A DNA stretch of 64,000 bases from Asanoa sp. WMMD1127 (GTDB lineage: Bacteria > Actinomycetota > Actinomycetes > Mycobacteriales > Micromonosporaceae), in contig NZ_JARUBP010000001.1 of NCBI RefSeq assembly GCF_029626225.1, positions 4,960,001-5,024,000 of the forward strand, written 5' to 3'. This document shows positions 1 through 8,209 of the stretch, one piece after another. The notes below the pieces were generated by a model that had not been told where the DNA came from, made no database searches, and worked only from the letters and a program-made list of their open reading frames with translations. Position 1 is the first letter of the stretch. The number at the start of each line of letters is the position of its first letter. Made by a program: the position numbers and the translations under genes.

Positions 1-2
1 GC

Positions 3-500
3 AGCCGGCGTGAGCGCATCGGGCTCGCGGCGGCGCCGGTCGTGCTCGTGGTCGCGGTGGTCGGTGTCCTGCTGGCCGGCGGTGGCGGCGACGCCGGCCG
101 GTGGCTGGCCGGTTCCCCGACGGACACGCAGAGCGACGAGGCGGTCGAGACCGGTGGTGGCGAAAACCCCGACACCGCACCGGAAAGCGAGCCGCGGACC
201 GGGCCGACGGGCGTGGTGCCGCCCTACGTGCACTCGTTCGCCGAGCAGCCCGGCACCAAACCGCGGGCCCCGGAGGCCTCGCCGACCGCGGGCGTGGACG
301 TCGCGGAGGGCACCGACGGTTGCGACCACGCCTACGGTGACCGTAACGTCTGCGTGCCGTGGGAGTTCCCGGCCGGGGTCGGCGACCGGTGCGGGTGGCT
401 GCGGGAGCGGGGCTTCGAACCGCTCAAGATCACTGGTGGGCGCGACCGGCACGGCCTGGATCGCAACGGCGACGGGACGGCTTGTGGCTCCGGCGACTGA
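3..500 (+). CDS. Secreted or membrane-anchored protein with Excalibur-like C-terminus (5' partial)
   Basis: The frame is open from the first bases, so the true start lies upstream. The visible N-terminus is basic (SRRER) and followed by one hydrophobic segment (about residues 8-28), consistent with a membrane anchor or signal peptide. A Pro/Glu/Thr-rich linker of about 60 residues follows. The C-terminal 60 residues hold four Cys and end in DRNGDGTACGSGD, a Ca-binding-loop pattern like Excalibur domains (DxDxDGxxC). This suggests an extracytoplasmic Ca-binding surface protein; the role is unknown. The shorter start at 42 would lose the basic cap of the membrane segment. Confidence 0.6.
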   Translation, partial: SRRERIGLAAAPVVLVVAVVGVLLAGGGGDAGRWLAGSPTDTQSDEAVETGGGENPDTAPESEPRTGPTGVVPPYVHSFAEQPGTKPRAPEASPTAGVDVAEGTDGCDHAYGDRNVCVPWEFPAGVGDRCGWLRERGFEPLKITGGRDRHGLDRNGDGTACGSGD

Positions 501-514
501 CAGCACAACGACCG

Positions 515-2095
515 ATGACTAGGGCGGCGCGCTCGCAGCTGCCCGTCGTGACCCCCAACGGTCCGGTCCACATCCCCCTGCCCCGGCGGGTGGGCGTCCC
601 GGACACGACGGACCCGCCGACCGATGCGACCATGCTGCTGCCGCGGTCGCCGAGCCAGGAGGAGGCCGAGCGGGCCAAGCGGCAGGCGGTCTGGCTCGAC
701 CGGATCGCCTGGATCGCGCCCGCGGCGCTGACCCTGGCGCTGTGCCTGATCAGCCTGACCCGCGCCGGGCTCTGGGCCGACGAGCTGGCCACCTGGGGCA
801 ACACCACGGTGTCCTGGGGCGAGTTCTGGCACCAGCTCAAGGGCACCGACGCCAGCATCGGCCCGTTCTACGTGCTGATCCGCATCTGGACGGCCGTCTT
901 CGGCGACTCCGACCTGGCGCTGCGGCTGCCCTCGGTGCTGGCGATGGCCGGAGCCGCCGCGATCATCGGCCGCCTCGGCATCCGGCTCGGCTCGTGGCGC
1001 GTCGGCCTGCTCGCCGGCATCACGTTCGCCATCCTGCCGATCGTCACCCGCTTCGGGCAGGAGGCCCGGCCGTACGCGCTGGCGACGTTCTTCGCCGCCC
1101 TCGCCACGCTGCTGCTCCTGCGCATGCTCGAGGGCTTCACGCTCGGCATCGCGATGGCCTACGCCGCCGCGGTCGCCGCCGTCGGCCTCATGCACCTCGT
1201 CGCGCTGCTGCTGCTGGCCGCGCACGGCCTCGCCGTACTCCTGCTGAAGCGGAAGTTGTTGTGGCGCTGGATTCCCAGCGCGTTCGCCGGTCTCCTCCCG
1301 CTGATCCCGATCGTGCTGATCGGCCGCCGGCAGCAGGGCAACCAGATCGGCTGGATCCCCTTCACGGACCTGCACCAGATCCAGGCGTACGGCCTGGAGT
1401 TCTTCGGCGGCGCGCTGATCGGCGGCGCGATGCTCGCCCTCGGCGTGGCGGCGGTCTCCCGCGAACGCGGCGCCGTGGTGGGCATCAGCATCGGCGTCGT
1501 GCCGGTGGTGACGCTGATGGCCCTCGGCTCGGTGGCCCACCTGTGGCAGCAGCGCTACGTGCTCTACACCGTCGTCGGCTGGGCGGTGCTGGTCGGCCTG
1601 CTGCTGGCCAAGCGCAGCGTGGTCGCCGCGGTCTCGACGCTGGCCGCGCTGGCCATCCTGGCACTGCCGGGGCACGTCGAGGTGCGCAAGCCGTCGTTCC
1701 GCTACCAGGACACCAAGGCGGTCGTGGCCCTCATCGACCGGGACTTCCAGCCGGGCGACGGCATCGTCTACGGGCTGAAGGACCGCGGACCCGGCGTGCT
1801 CAACCGCGACGTGATCGCCCACTACCTGCCGCCGGAACGCCGGCCCGTCGACCTGCTGATGGACCGCCCGATGCGCACCGACGGCTGGATGGTGTCCAGC
1901 GAGCACACCGACGTTGCCGCCCGGCTCGGCACCACGAAGCGGATCTGGGTGCTGCGCCTGGGCGAATACGGCGATCCGCTCGACGAACTCGACGGAAACA
2001 AGAAGGACGTTCTTAACGAACGTTATGATGTCGCGGGCAGCTGGTGGACCACCGGCTACACCGTCGCATTGTTGACCCGGAAGGACGCTGTGTGA
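515..2095 (+). CDS. GT39-like polyprenol-dependent glycosyltransferase (mannosyltransferase-type), integral membrane
   Basis: A 526-aa protein with a cytoplasmic N-terminus of about 60 residues and roughly 10 hydrophobic segments. Loop 1 carries the acidic pair in LWADELATW, the Asp/Glu position typical of GT39/PMT and ArnT-like GT-C enzymes. RFGQEARPYAL matches the conserved Q-E-x-R-x-Y loop of these actinobacterial mannosyltransferases. Such enzymes transfer sugar from a polyprenyl-phosphate donor on the outer face of the membrane. The start ATG at 515 gives the full N-terminal tail. The stop overlaps the GTG of the next gene (GTGTGA), so the two are translationally coupled. The acceptor is unknown. 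Confidence 0.75.
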   Translation: MTRAARSQLPVVTPNGPVHIPLPRRVGVPDTTDPPTDATMLLPRSPSQEEAERAKRQAVWLDRIAWIAPAALTLALCLISLTRAGLWADELATWGNTTVSWGEFWHQLKGTDASIGPFYVLIRIWTAVFGDSDLALRLPSVLAMAGAAAIIGRLGIRLGSWRVGLLAGITFAILPIVTRFGQEARPYALATFFAALATLLLLRMLEGFTLGIAMAYAAAVAAVGLMHLVALLLLAAHGLAVLLLKRKLLWRWIPSAFAGLLPLIPIVLIGRRQQGNQIGWIPFTDLHQIQAYGLEFFGGALIGGAMLALGVAAVSRERGAVVGISIGVVPVVTLMALGSVAHLWQQRYVLYTVVGWAVLVGLLLAKRSVVAAVSTLAALAILALPGHVEVRKPSFRYQDTKAVVALIDRDFQPGDGIVYGLKDRGPGVLNRDVIAHYLPPERRPVDLLMDRPMRTDGWMVSSEHTDVAARLGTTKRIWVLRLGEYGDPLDELDGNKKDVLNERYDVAGSWWTTGYTVALLTRKDAV

Positions 2096-3630
2096 CGACG
2101 CACGTCGAGGCCTCACGCCGCGACGAGCCGGGGGAGCGGACCCAGATCATCCCGCGCCAGCAGGCACACCCCGGCGAGACGCACGTGATGCCCGCCGTGC
2201 GCATGCCGATCACGCCCGGTGCGACCACCATGGCACAGCGTCACGCCAGTTGGCTGCCGCGGTTCTGGCCGCTGGTGCTGTGGTTCGTCGTCGTCCTGGC
2301 GGTCACGCTCATGCTCAGCGTGAAGTCGACCGGTCCGCTGGGCGCCGTGGTGACGGTCGTCTGGACCTATCCGGTGATCGGCACGATCGCGGGCCTGGTC
2401 GGCGCCGTCATCACCCGCCGCCGGCTGCGCCGCGACCGGCTGACCGCCGCCGACAACCGGGTCATCCAGTGCCGCGACCGGCTCGTGGTGGTGGTGCCGA
2501 CGATCGGCCGCCACGACACCTATCCGGCCCTGGACCGCGTCGTCCGCTCGTACATCACCTATCTGCCCGAGTGTTTCGCCAAGCTCCGGGTCGACGTGGT
2601 CATCGAAGAGGGCTGCGAGGCGGCGGAGAAGATCTATCGGCTGGGCGAGATCAGCCGCTACATCCGGGTCGTCACGGTGCCGCAGAGCTACCACACGGTC
2701 AACGGCACCAAGTTCAAGTCGCGCGCCAACAACTACGCCCACGAGCTGCGGATCGCCCAGCACGAGGACCGCGACGACGTCTGGGTCCTGCACATGGACG
2801 ACGACACCGGCGTCGGGCTCGACACCGCGATCGCGCTCGCCCGGCTCATCGAGCAGCAGCGCGGGCTCGGCGACGAGGCCTGCCACCTGGCGCAGGGCAT
2901 CCTGACCTACCCGCGCGAGCACGCCAACAACCGGTTGACCTGGCTGGCCGACGCGAGCCGGCCGATCGCCGACGTGACCGTCTACTCGGCGTTCACCGGC
3001 AGTGGCCACCCCCTGGCCGGCGTCCACGGCGAGTTGCTGCTGGTGCGGGCGTCGGTCGAGGCCGAGATCGGCTGGGACTTCGGCCCGGAGGCGATCGTCG
3101 AGGACGCCCAGTTCGCGCTGATCTTCAGCCGGCGCTATCCCGGGCGCAGCGCGTGGTTCGCCGGCCGCTGCTACGGCGCGTCGCCGGCCACCGTCCGCGA
3201 CTTCTTCCGCCAGCGGGAACGCTGGGCCTGGGGGCTGATCGGGCTCGCCCTCGACGACCGGCTGCCGCTGCGCGACCGGCTCTACATTGGATATTCCACG
3301 TTCACGTGGGTGATCAGCCCGCTGCAGCACCTCGGCACCATCCTGCTGGTCGGCTGGGTGCTCGGCTCGTTCGACACGGTGCCGCTCACGCTGATGGTGC
3401 TGCCGATCTGGGCGCTCAACATGGCGTACGCCATCTGGCTCTACTCCGAAGGCCTGCGGATCAACGTCAGCGTCTCGCGCCGGGCGAAGTACCGGTGGTG
3501 GGAGGGCATAGCGGTGATCCTGCTCGTGCCGCTGTTCTCGCTGATGGAAGGCGTCGGCGCCGTTCGCGGCCTGATCAAGCACATCCGCGGCGGCCAGCAG
3601 CAGTTCGTCGTGATCGCGAAGCCGATATGA
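2092..3630 (+). CDS. Family 2 glycosyltransferase, membrane-associated
   Basis: A 512-aa protein starting at a GTG that overlaps the upstream stop. Two N-terminal membrane segments (about residues 55-105) precede a GT-A domain. DDDTG (in VLHMDDDTGVGLD) is the metal-binding DxD, ED in AIVEDAQF is the likely catalytic acid, and the Q-RxRW box is QRERWAW. Three or four membrane helices follow at the C-terminus. This layout is that of processive, cellulose-synthase-like or hyaluronan-type enzymes. Between a GT39-like enzyme and a GH113-like lipoprotein, it probably makes or modifies an exported polysaccharide. The sugar is unknown. Confidence 0.8.
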   Translation: MTTHVEASRRDEPGERTQIIPRQQAHPGETHVMPAVRMPITPGATTMAQRHASWLPRFWPLVLWFVVVLAVTLMLSVKSTGPLGAVVTVVWTYPVIGTIAGLVGAVITRRRLRRDRLTAADNRVIQCRDRLVVVVPTIGRHDTYPALDRVVRSYITYLPECFAKLRVDVVIEEGCEAAEKIYRLGEISRYIRVVTVPQSYHTVNGTKFKSRANNYAHELRIAQHEDRDDVWVLHMDDDTGVGLDTAIALARLIEQQRGLGDEACHLAQGILTYPREHANNRLTWLADASRPIADVTVYSAFTGSGHPLAGVHGELLLVRASVEAEIGWDFGPEAIVEDAQFALIFSRRYPGRSAWFAGRCYGASPATVRDFFRQRERWAWGLIGLALDDRLPLRDRLYIGYSTFTWVISPLQHLGTILLVGWVLGSFDTVPLTLMVLPIWALNMAYAIWLYSEGLRINVSVSRRAKYRWWEGIAVILLVPLFSLMEGVGAVRGLIKHIRGGQQQFVVIAKPI

Positions 3631-4757
3631 GGCGCGCCCTCGCGGCGCTCGCCGCTGTCGCCCTGTTCGCCGGCGGCTGCTCCTCCGGCGACGGCGACGA
3701 CGACCCGATCGGCCGGATCTCCGAGACGCCGCCCGGCGCCACCTCGTCGGCCGGGCCCGCGGAGAAGCCGGTGGTCAAGGTCCGCGACCCGTGGAAGCCA
3801 GGGATGCGCCAGCACGGCATCGCGATCTACTGGGAGAACAACCCCGACGACACCGACCAGGTCGTACGCGCGAAGGCACAGAAGATCCTCGACCACGTGG
3901 TGGCCCTGGGCGCCAACGCGGTCTCCGTCTCGTTCTCCTTCACCATGGACTCGGCGTACGCCAGCGCGGTGCGGATGGACCACGAGATCACCCCGTCGCC
4001 GGCCCGGCTGGGCATCGTGCTCGACGAGGCCAACAAGCGGGCCCTGCGGACGGCCGTGCGGCCCATGCTCAGCGAGCGCAACCTGACCGACGACGACCCC
4101 GACATGTGGCGCGGCGCGATCAAGCCCGACAGCCGCACGAAGTGGTTCGCCTCCTACCGCGACATGCTCGTCAAATATGGCAGGGTCGCCGAGGAGGCCA
4201 AGTCGGCGACGTTCGTCATCGGCACCGAGCTCAACTCGATGGAGACGAGCTCGACGGGCTGGGGCACGGTCGCCACCGGGGTCAAGAAGGTCTACTCGGG
4301 CGAGATCGACTACAGCGCCAACCACGACCGGCTGCGCGAGTCCGGGCCGGCCGACGGCATCACGCTCTCCGTCGACGCGTACCCGCCGGTCCGGGTCTCC
4401 GACAGCGCTTCGGTGAGCCGGCTGGTCGAGGGCTGGAACGACTGGCTCGACGACAACCGCGGCGACGGTGAGCTGCCCGACCTGGTGCTGGCGGAGGTGG
4501 CCATCGCGGCCCGCACGGGCGCCTATGCGGAGCCCTGGTCGCCGCACGCCAAGGGCTCGATCAAGCCGGAGATCCAGCAACACTGGTTCGACGCGGCCTG
4601 CCAGGTGATGCGCGACCGCGACCTGGCCGGCATCTACTTCTGGATGATCAACCTCGACGCCGACCCCAAGGCGAAGCCTTCGAGCAAGTCGCCGATGGAC
4701 TTCCTCGGCCGGCCGGGCGAGAAGAACATCAGCAAGTGCTTCAAGAACGACGTCTGA
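3627..4757 (+). CDS. GH113-like glycoside hydrolase lipoprotein
   Basis: The ATG overlaps the GT2 stop (ATATGA). A signal peptide ends in the lipobox FAGGC, with Cys at about residue 17, predicting a lipid-anchored extracellular protein. The rest reads as a (beta/alpha)8 barrel of the GH113 type: HGIAIYW near the start, VIGTELNSME carrying the putative acid/base Glu, and LVLAEVAIAAR carrying the putative nucleophile Glu. GH113 members are beta-mannanases. As the third gene of a glycan operon, it may trim or hydrolyse the exported polymer, like other synthase-coupled hydrolases. The substrate assignment is inference. Confidence 0.7.
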   Translation: MRRALAALAAVALFAGGCSSGDGDDDPIGRISETPPGATSSAGPAEKPVVKVRDPWKPGMRQHGIAIYWENNPDDTDQVVRAKAQKILDHVVALGANAVSVSFSFTMDSAYASAVRMDHEITPSPARLGIVLDEANKRALRTAVRPMLSERNLTDDDPDMWRGAIKPDSRTKWFASYRDMLVKYGRVAEEAKSATFVIGTELNSMETSSTGWGTVATGVKKVYSGEIDYSANHDRLRESGPADGITLSVDAYPPVRVSDSASVSRLVEGWNDWLDDNRGDGELPDLVLAEVAIAARTGAYAEPWSPHAKGSIKPEIQQHWFDAACQVMRDRDLAGIYFWMINLDADPKAKPSSKSPMDFLGRPGEKNISKCFKNDV

Positions 4758-4861
4758 TCTCCTTTATGGGGTGATTGCCGGATCTTCTCCGGGCGGACAG
4801 CGCAGGCCATCTTCGCGCAGAATTGTGATGGCTGTGTGACCGACCGAGACGGGGGTCTGGA

Positions 4862-5212
4862 ATGTCCATCAAGAAGGTCGTGGTCGCCGACGCGCTGGCC
4901 GACGAGGGCAGCCACGAGTGGGGCGCGCCCCGCAGGACCGAGATCCACGCCGACGCGGATCGCGGCCACTCCTGGGAGGCTCCGGTCAAGACGGAGAGCC
5001 GCGACTGGAACTGGCTCGCGCCGCGCAGGACTCCGGTCCGGGCCGAGGTTGACCGCGGCACCGACTGGCTCGCGCCGCGCAAGACGCCGGTGGTCGCCGA
5101 GTTCGACCGCGGCACCGACTGGGAGGCGCCGCTCAAGACACCGATCGAGGGTGAGTCGGCGCGGGACCTCAACTGGGTGGCGCCGCGGACGGCGCCGATC
5201 GACGCGGCCTGA
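4862..5212 (+). CDS. Multi-core RiPP precursor peptide with six W-x-A-P repeats
   Basis: A 116-aa hydrophilic peptide without signal sequence or Cys. After a short N-terminal segment (about residues 1-15) it consists of repeats with Trp at residues 20, 38, 51, 69, 87 and 105. The spacing is 18, 13, 18, 18 and 18. The consensus is DRGTDW-x-AP-[RL]-K-TP-x-x-A-E. The stop is 5 nt before the radical SAM start, so the two are probably co-transcribed. A repetitive core next to a RiPP-maturase-type radical SAM protein is the classic layout of a multi-core precursor. The invariant W-x-A-P-x-x-T core suggests Trp, Pro or Thr as modification sites. The product is unknown to me. Confidence 0.75.
   Translation: MSIKKVVVADALADEGSHEWGAPRRTEIHADADRGHSWEAPVKTESRDWNWLAPRRTPVRAEVDRGTDWLAPRKTPVVAEFDRGTDWEAPLKTPIEGESARDLNWVAPRTAPIDAA
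4907..5197 (+). repeat. Tandem 54-bp coding repeats (one unit 39 bp) in the RiPP precursor
   Basis: Units encode an 18-residue period, each with W-x-A-P-x-x-[TA]. Units 4 and 5 are closest to each other (both begin GACCGCGGCACCGACTGG). The third unit has lost five residues. This points to growth by internal duplication. Confidence 0.8.
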
Positions 5213-5217
5213 CGCCG

Positions 5218-7089
5218 ATGCGGCTGTGTCTGGCCGCGATGCCCTGGCTGGCTCTCGACACGCCGTCGTTGCCGATCGGGATCCTGCGCCGGCGGGTCGC
5301 CGAGACCCGCCCGGCGGACACCGTCGTGGAATACCACGGCGGCCTCCGGTGGGCCGAATACCTGCTTTCGGCCAGCGCGGGTGAGCTGACGCCCAACGAC
5401 TACGTGCGGCTGGGCGACCAGGGTCTCGGGCACGGGCTCGGCGACTGGGTGTTCGCCGGCGCCCTCCACGACGATCCACTGTGGCGGGTCACGGAGCTGC
5501 GCGACCACGCCACCCGGTGGTCCTTCGACCTGGGCCTCGCGGAACGGATGCGGGCGCACGCCGGCGACTTCGTCCGGCTGGCCGCCGACGAGATCCTGCG
5601 CGCCGAGCCCGACCTCGTCGGCTTCACCACCACGTTCATGCAGACGGTGCCGAGCCTCGCCGTCGCAGCCGAGCTCAAGCGCCGCCGGCCCGGCATCGTC
5701 GTCGTGCTCGGCGGCGCCAACTGTGAGGGGCCGATGGGCGCGGCGTTGCACCGCAACCACAGGTTCGTCGACTACGCGGTGCGGGGCGAGGGCGAGATCG
5801 CCTTCCCCGCGCTGCTCGACCACGTCGAGGCCGGCACCGCCCCCGCCGACGTCGCCGGCCTGTGCTGGTGGCGCGGCGCGGAGTCGGTGGCCAATCCCGA
5901 GACGACCGCGAGCGTGCCGCCGGCGCTGATCCCGATGCCCGACTACGACGAGTGGTTCGCCCTCGTCGAGCGGTCGCCGCTGAGCGCCTACCTCAGCCCC
6001 TACGTGTTCATCGAAGGCTCCCGCGGCTGCTGGTGGGGCGAGAAGCACCAGTGCACGTTCTGCGGCCTCAACCCGGAGTTCATCGCCTTCCGCAGCAAGC
6101 CGGCCGAGCGGTTCTGGACCGAGCTGTCGACCCTGGTCGAGCGGCACCAGGTCCTCGACATCATGACCGCCGACAACATCATCGACATGGCCTACTACCG
6201 CGACCTGCTGCCCCGCCTGGCCGCCGCCGACTGGGATGTCCGGCTGCAGTTCGAGGCCAAGGCCAACGTGCAGGCCGAGCACATCGCGATGCTGGCCGAC
6301 GCCGGCGTCTCGTCGGTCCAATATGGAGTGGAAAACCTCGACAGCCGGGTCCTGAAGATCATGGACAAGGGCGTCACGGGCGCCACCAACGTCCGCGTAC
6401 TGCGCGACAGCGAGGACAACTCCATCACCGTGCGCTGGAACTATCTCTACGGCTTCCCGGGGGAGGCCGAGTCCGACTACCTCCCGGTGATCGGGCAGAT
6501 CCCGGCGCTGGTCCACCTGCAGCCGCCCTCCGGCGCGACCCGGATCGCGCTGGAGCGGTTCAGCCCCTACTTCGAGCGGCCCGAGCTCGGCTTCCCGCGC
6601 CGCGAACCGGCCGAGTTCTACCGCTTCAGCTACGACCTGCCCGACTCAGAGCTGCACGACCTGGCCTACTTCTTCGAGTGTGACGACCAGGGCATCGGCG
6701 GCGAGGTCGAGCGGCGGCTCAGCGACGGCATCGAGTGGTGGCGCGACAACTACCCGACCTCAGCGCTGCTGCGGGTCGACGGGGACGACGCGCTGACGAT
6801 CAAGGACCGCCGGGCCGGCTGGCCGCAGCGCGACCACACGCTCACCGGCGTCGCCCGGATCGCCTACGACGCCCTGCGCCGCCCGCGCACCGCGGCCGCG
6901 CTCGGGCGACACCTGCGCGAACAGGGCCATGACGCGGACCTGGTCCCGGAATGGTTGGCCGCGTGGCAGGCCGACGGGTTGGTCTTCCTCGACGGCGCGA
7001 CGTTCGTGGCCCTCGCGCTGCGGAACCTGCCGGTCAAGATCGCCCGGCAGCGTGGGCGAACCCGGCAGCCCGCCGGAGCGCCGGCATGA
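5218..7089 (+). CDS. RiPP-maturation radical SAM protein with N-terminal B12-binding domain
   Basis: A 623-aa protein. Residues 1-230 resemble a cobalamin-binding Rossmann domain (VVLGGANCEGPMG is the loop region). The radical SAM cluster motif is GSRGCWWG-x4-CTFC with Cys at about 271, 279 and 282. This CX7CX2C form is typical of the ribosomal-peptide-maturation radical SAM protein 1 group (TIGR03975-type) rather than canonical CX3CX2C. The C-terminal 110 residues look like a wHTH or precursor-recognition domain. Members are thought to be B12-dependent methyltransferases acting on peptides. It sits directly downstream of the W-x-A-P peptide and overlaps the next gene by 4 nt (ATGA). Confidence 0.85.
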   Translation: MRLCLAAMPWLALDTPSLPIGILRRRVAETRPADTVVEYHGGLRWAEYLLSASAGELTPNDYVRLGDQGLGHGLGDWVFAGALHDDPLWRVTELRDHATRWSFDLGLAERMRAHAGDFVRLAADEILRAEPDLVGFTTTFMQTVPSLAVAAELKRRRPGIVVVLGGANCEGPMGAALHRNHRFVDYAVRGEGEIAFPALLDHVEAGTAPADVAGLCWWRGAESVANPETTASVPPALIPMPDYDEWFALVERSPLSAYLSPYVFIEGSRGCWWGEKHQCTFCGLNPEFIAFRSKPAERFWTELSTLVERHQVLDIMTADNIIDMAYYRDLLPRLAAADWDVRLQFEAKANVQAEHIAMLADAGVSSVQYGVENLDSRVLKIMDKGVTGATNVRVLRDSEDNSITVRWNYLYGFPGEAESDYLPVIGQIPALVHLQPPSGATRIALERFSPYFERPELGFPRREPAEFYRFSYDLPDSELHDLAYFFECDDQGIGGEVERRLSDGIEWWRDNYPTSALLRVDGDDALTIKDRRAGWPQRDHTLTGVARIAYDALRRPRTAAALGRHLREQGHDADLVPEWLAAWQADGLVFLDGATFVALALRNLPVKIARQRGRTRQPAGAPA

Positions 7090-7595
7090 CGACCCATCCG
7101 CACCCGCACGTCGTGGCCGAGCCGATCGTCCTCGCGGCCGATCCGGCGACGCTAACCTTCCTCGCCTGGCTGCGCGACCAGCACTCGGCGACCACCGCCG
7201 TGGCCTGGCGGGCCACCGTCGACCCAGCCCTCGACACGGCACCGCTGCACCACCTGCAGCCGCCCGAGCCGGTCGGCCCGCTGCCGGCCGAGGTCGCCCG
7301 ATGGCGGGCCAGCCACCGGCCGGCGCTGCGCTACTACCGGCGCGGGCCGGGCTTCATCCAGGTCAAAGACGTCCGGCGGCCCAGTGCCGGCGCCCGCTTC
7401 GTGCTCGACCACCCGCCGCTGATCGAGGCGTTCGACCGCTGCCTCGCGCCGACCCGCCTGAGCGACCTCGCCGAGCCCCACCGCCGCGCCGCCGAGGCGC
7501 TGGTCGACGAGCAGCTGTTGATGCTGGTCGATGGCTGGGCTCTCACCCTGCCCTATCGCATGCGCCGCTGGCCCGTCCCCAGTCAGGTCGCCTGA
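7086..7595 (+). CDS. Small RiPP-cluster partner protein, DUF5825-like
   Basis: A 169-aa soluble protein whose ATG overlaps the radical SAM stop. Notable segments are FLAWLRDQHS, a Pro-rich middle, YYRRGPGFIQVKDVR, and a helical C-terminus ending in an LPYRMRRW stretch. From memory this resembles DUF5825 proteins that accompany TIGR03975-type radical SAM enzymes; I could not verify this. A role in precursor binding or delivery is plausible given the strict coupling. The last 13 nt overlap the convergent TenA gene. Confidence 0.55.
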   Translation: MTTHPHPHVVAEPIVLAADPATLTFLAWLRDQHSATTAVAWRATVDPALDTAPLHHLQPPEPVGPLPAEVARWRASHRPALRYYRRGPGFIQVKDVRRPSAGARFVLDHPPLIEAFDRCLAPTRLSDLAEPHRRAAEALVDEQLLMLVDGWALTLPYRMRRWPVPSQVA

Positions 7596-8209
7596 GCCCA
7601 GGCCGCCTCGAAGAAGCCGACCTCGAGCCGCATCGCTCGGCGGTAGACGATGGGCACACGGGAGTCGTCAGGTGCGGCGTAACGGTCGAGGAGGGCTTCC
7701 AGGGTCGCGGCGAGGTCGGCGAAGCCCGGATCGGCGTACGTCCGGATCCACTCGCCGTAGCGGTCGGCCGGTTCCGCGGCGGCGAGCGACCGCCCGAGGT
7801 GCGCGTAGAGGCGCATGCACGGGGTGAGCGCCGCGCAGGTCTGGCCGAGGTTGCCCAGCGCGGCGGTGGCGAGCAGGAAGTCGGTGTAGGCGAGCGTGGC
7901 CGGCAGCGGCTCGACGCGGCCGAGGTCGATGGCGAGGCGCCGCGCGTACCCCTCGTGCAGCCGAAGTTCGTCGCGCACCCCCGACAGCAGGTCCGCGAAC
8001 GCGTCGAAGCCGGCACGGTCGGGGCTGTGGGCGATGGCCAGGGCGTACGCGCGGGCGAACGACTCGAGATAGAAGGCGTCCTGAGCGACGTAGCCCGCGA
8101 ACACGGCCTCCGGCAGCGTCCCGTCCCCGAGGCCGCGGACGAACGGGTGGTCCGACGCGGCCGAGGCCAGGTCGGCGTTGTCGCGCCACAGCGCCGCGGC
8201 GAGGCTCAT
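7583..8209 (-). CDS. TenA/THI-4 family protein (thiaminase II-like), cysteine-containing
   Basis: A 208-aa all-helical protein. It has the TenA landmarks YVAQDAFYL near residue 38, ALTPCMRLYAHLG with the position of the nucleophilic Cys, YGEWIRTYADPGF, and the C-terminal F-x-A-W Glu region. This pattern fits TenA_C enzymes that hydrolyse aminopyrimidines for thiamine salvage. It is downstream of, and overlaps by 4 nt, a second TenA-like gene. No thiamine gene is visible nearby, so thiamine salvage is inferred from the family alone. Confidence 0.75.
   Translation of the reverse strand: MSLAAALWRDNADLASAASDHPFVRGLGDGTLPEAVFAGYVAQDAFYLESFARAYALAIAHSPDRAGFDAFADLLSGVRDELRLHEGYARRLAIDLGRVEPLPATLAYTDFLLATAALGNLGQTCAALTPCMRLYAHLGRSLAAAEPADRYGEWIRTYADPGFADLAATLEALLDRYAAPDDSRVPIVYRRAMRLEVGFFEAAWAQAT

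Noticed and set aside
332-2116. 594-codon open frame antisense to the GT39-like gene
   Set aside because: Low-complexity His/Asp/Arg/Gln composition typical of antisense shadows in GC-rich DNA; the plus-strand frame has clear membrane segments and GT-C motifs.
2250-3626. N-terminal extension of the GH113-like gene through the GT2 gene
   Set aside because: The signal peptide and lipobox place the start at ATG 3627.
4907-5197. CRISPR-like or non-coding repeat array
   Set aside because: Repeats are in frame, unspaced, diverged by codon position and part of an ORF with a clear RiPP context.
4741-6516. 591-codon open frame antisense to the RiPP genes
   Set aside because: No domain, biased composition, and it runs against two convincing plus-strand genes.
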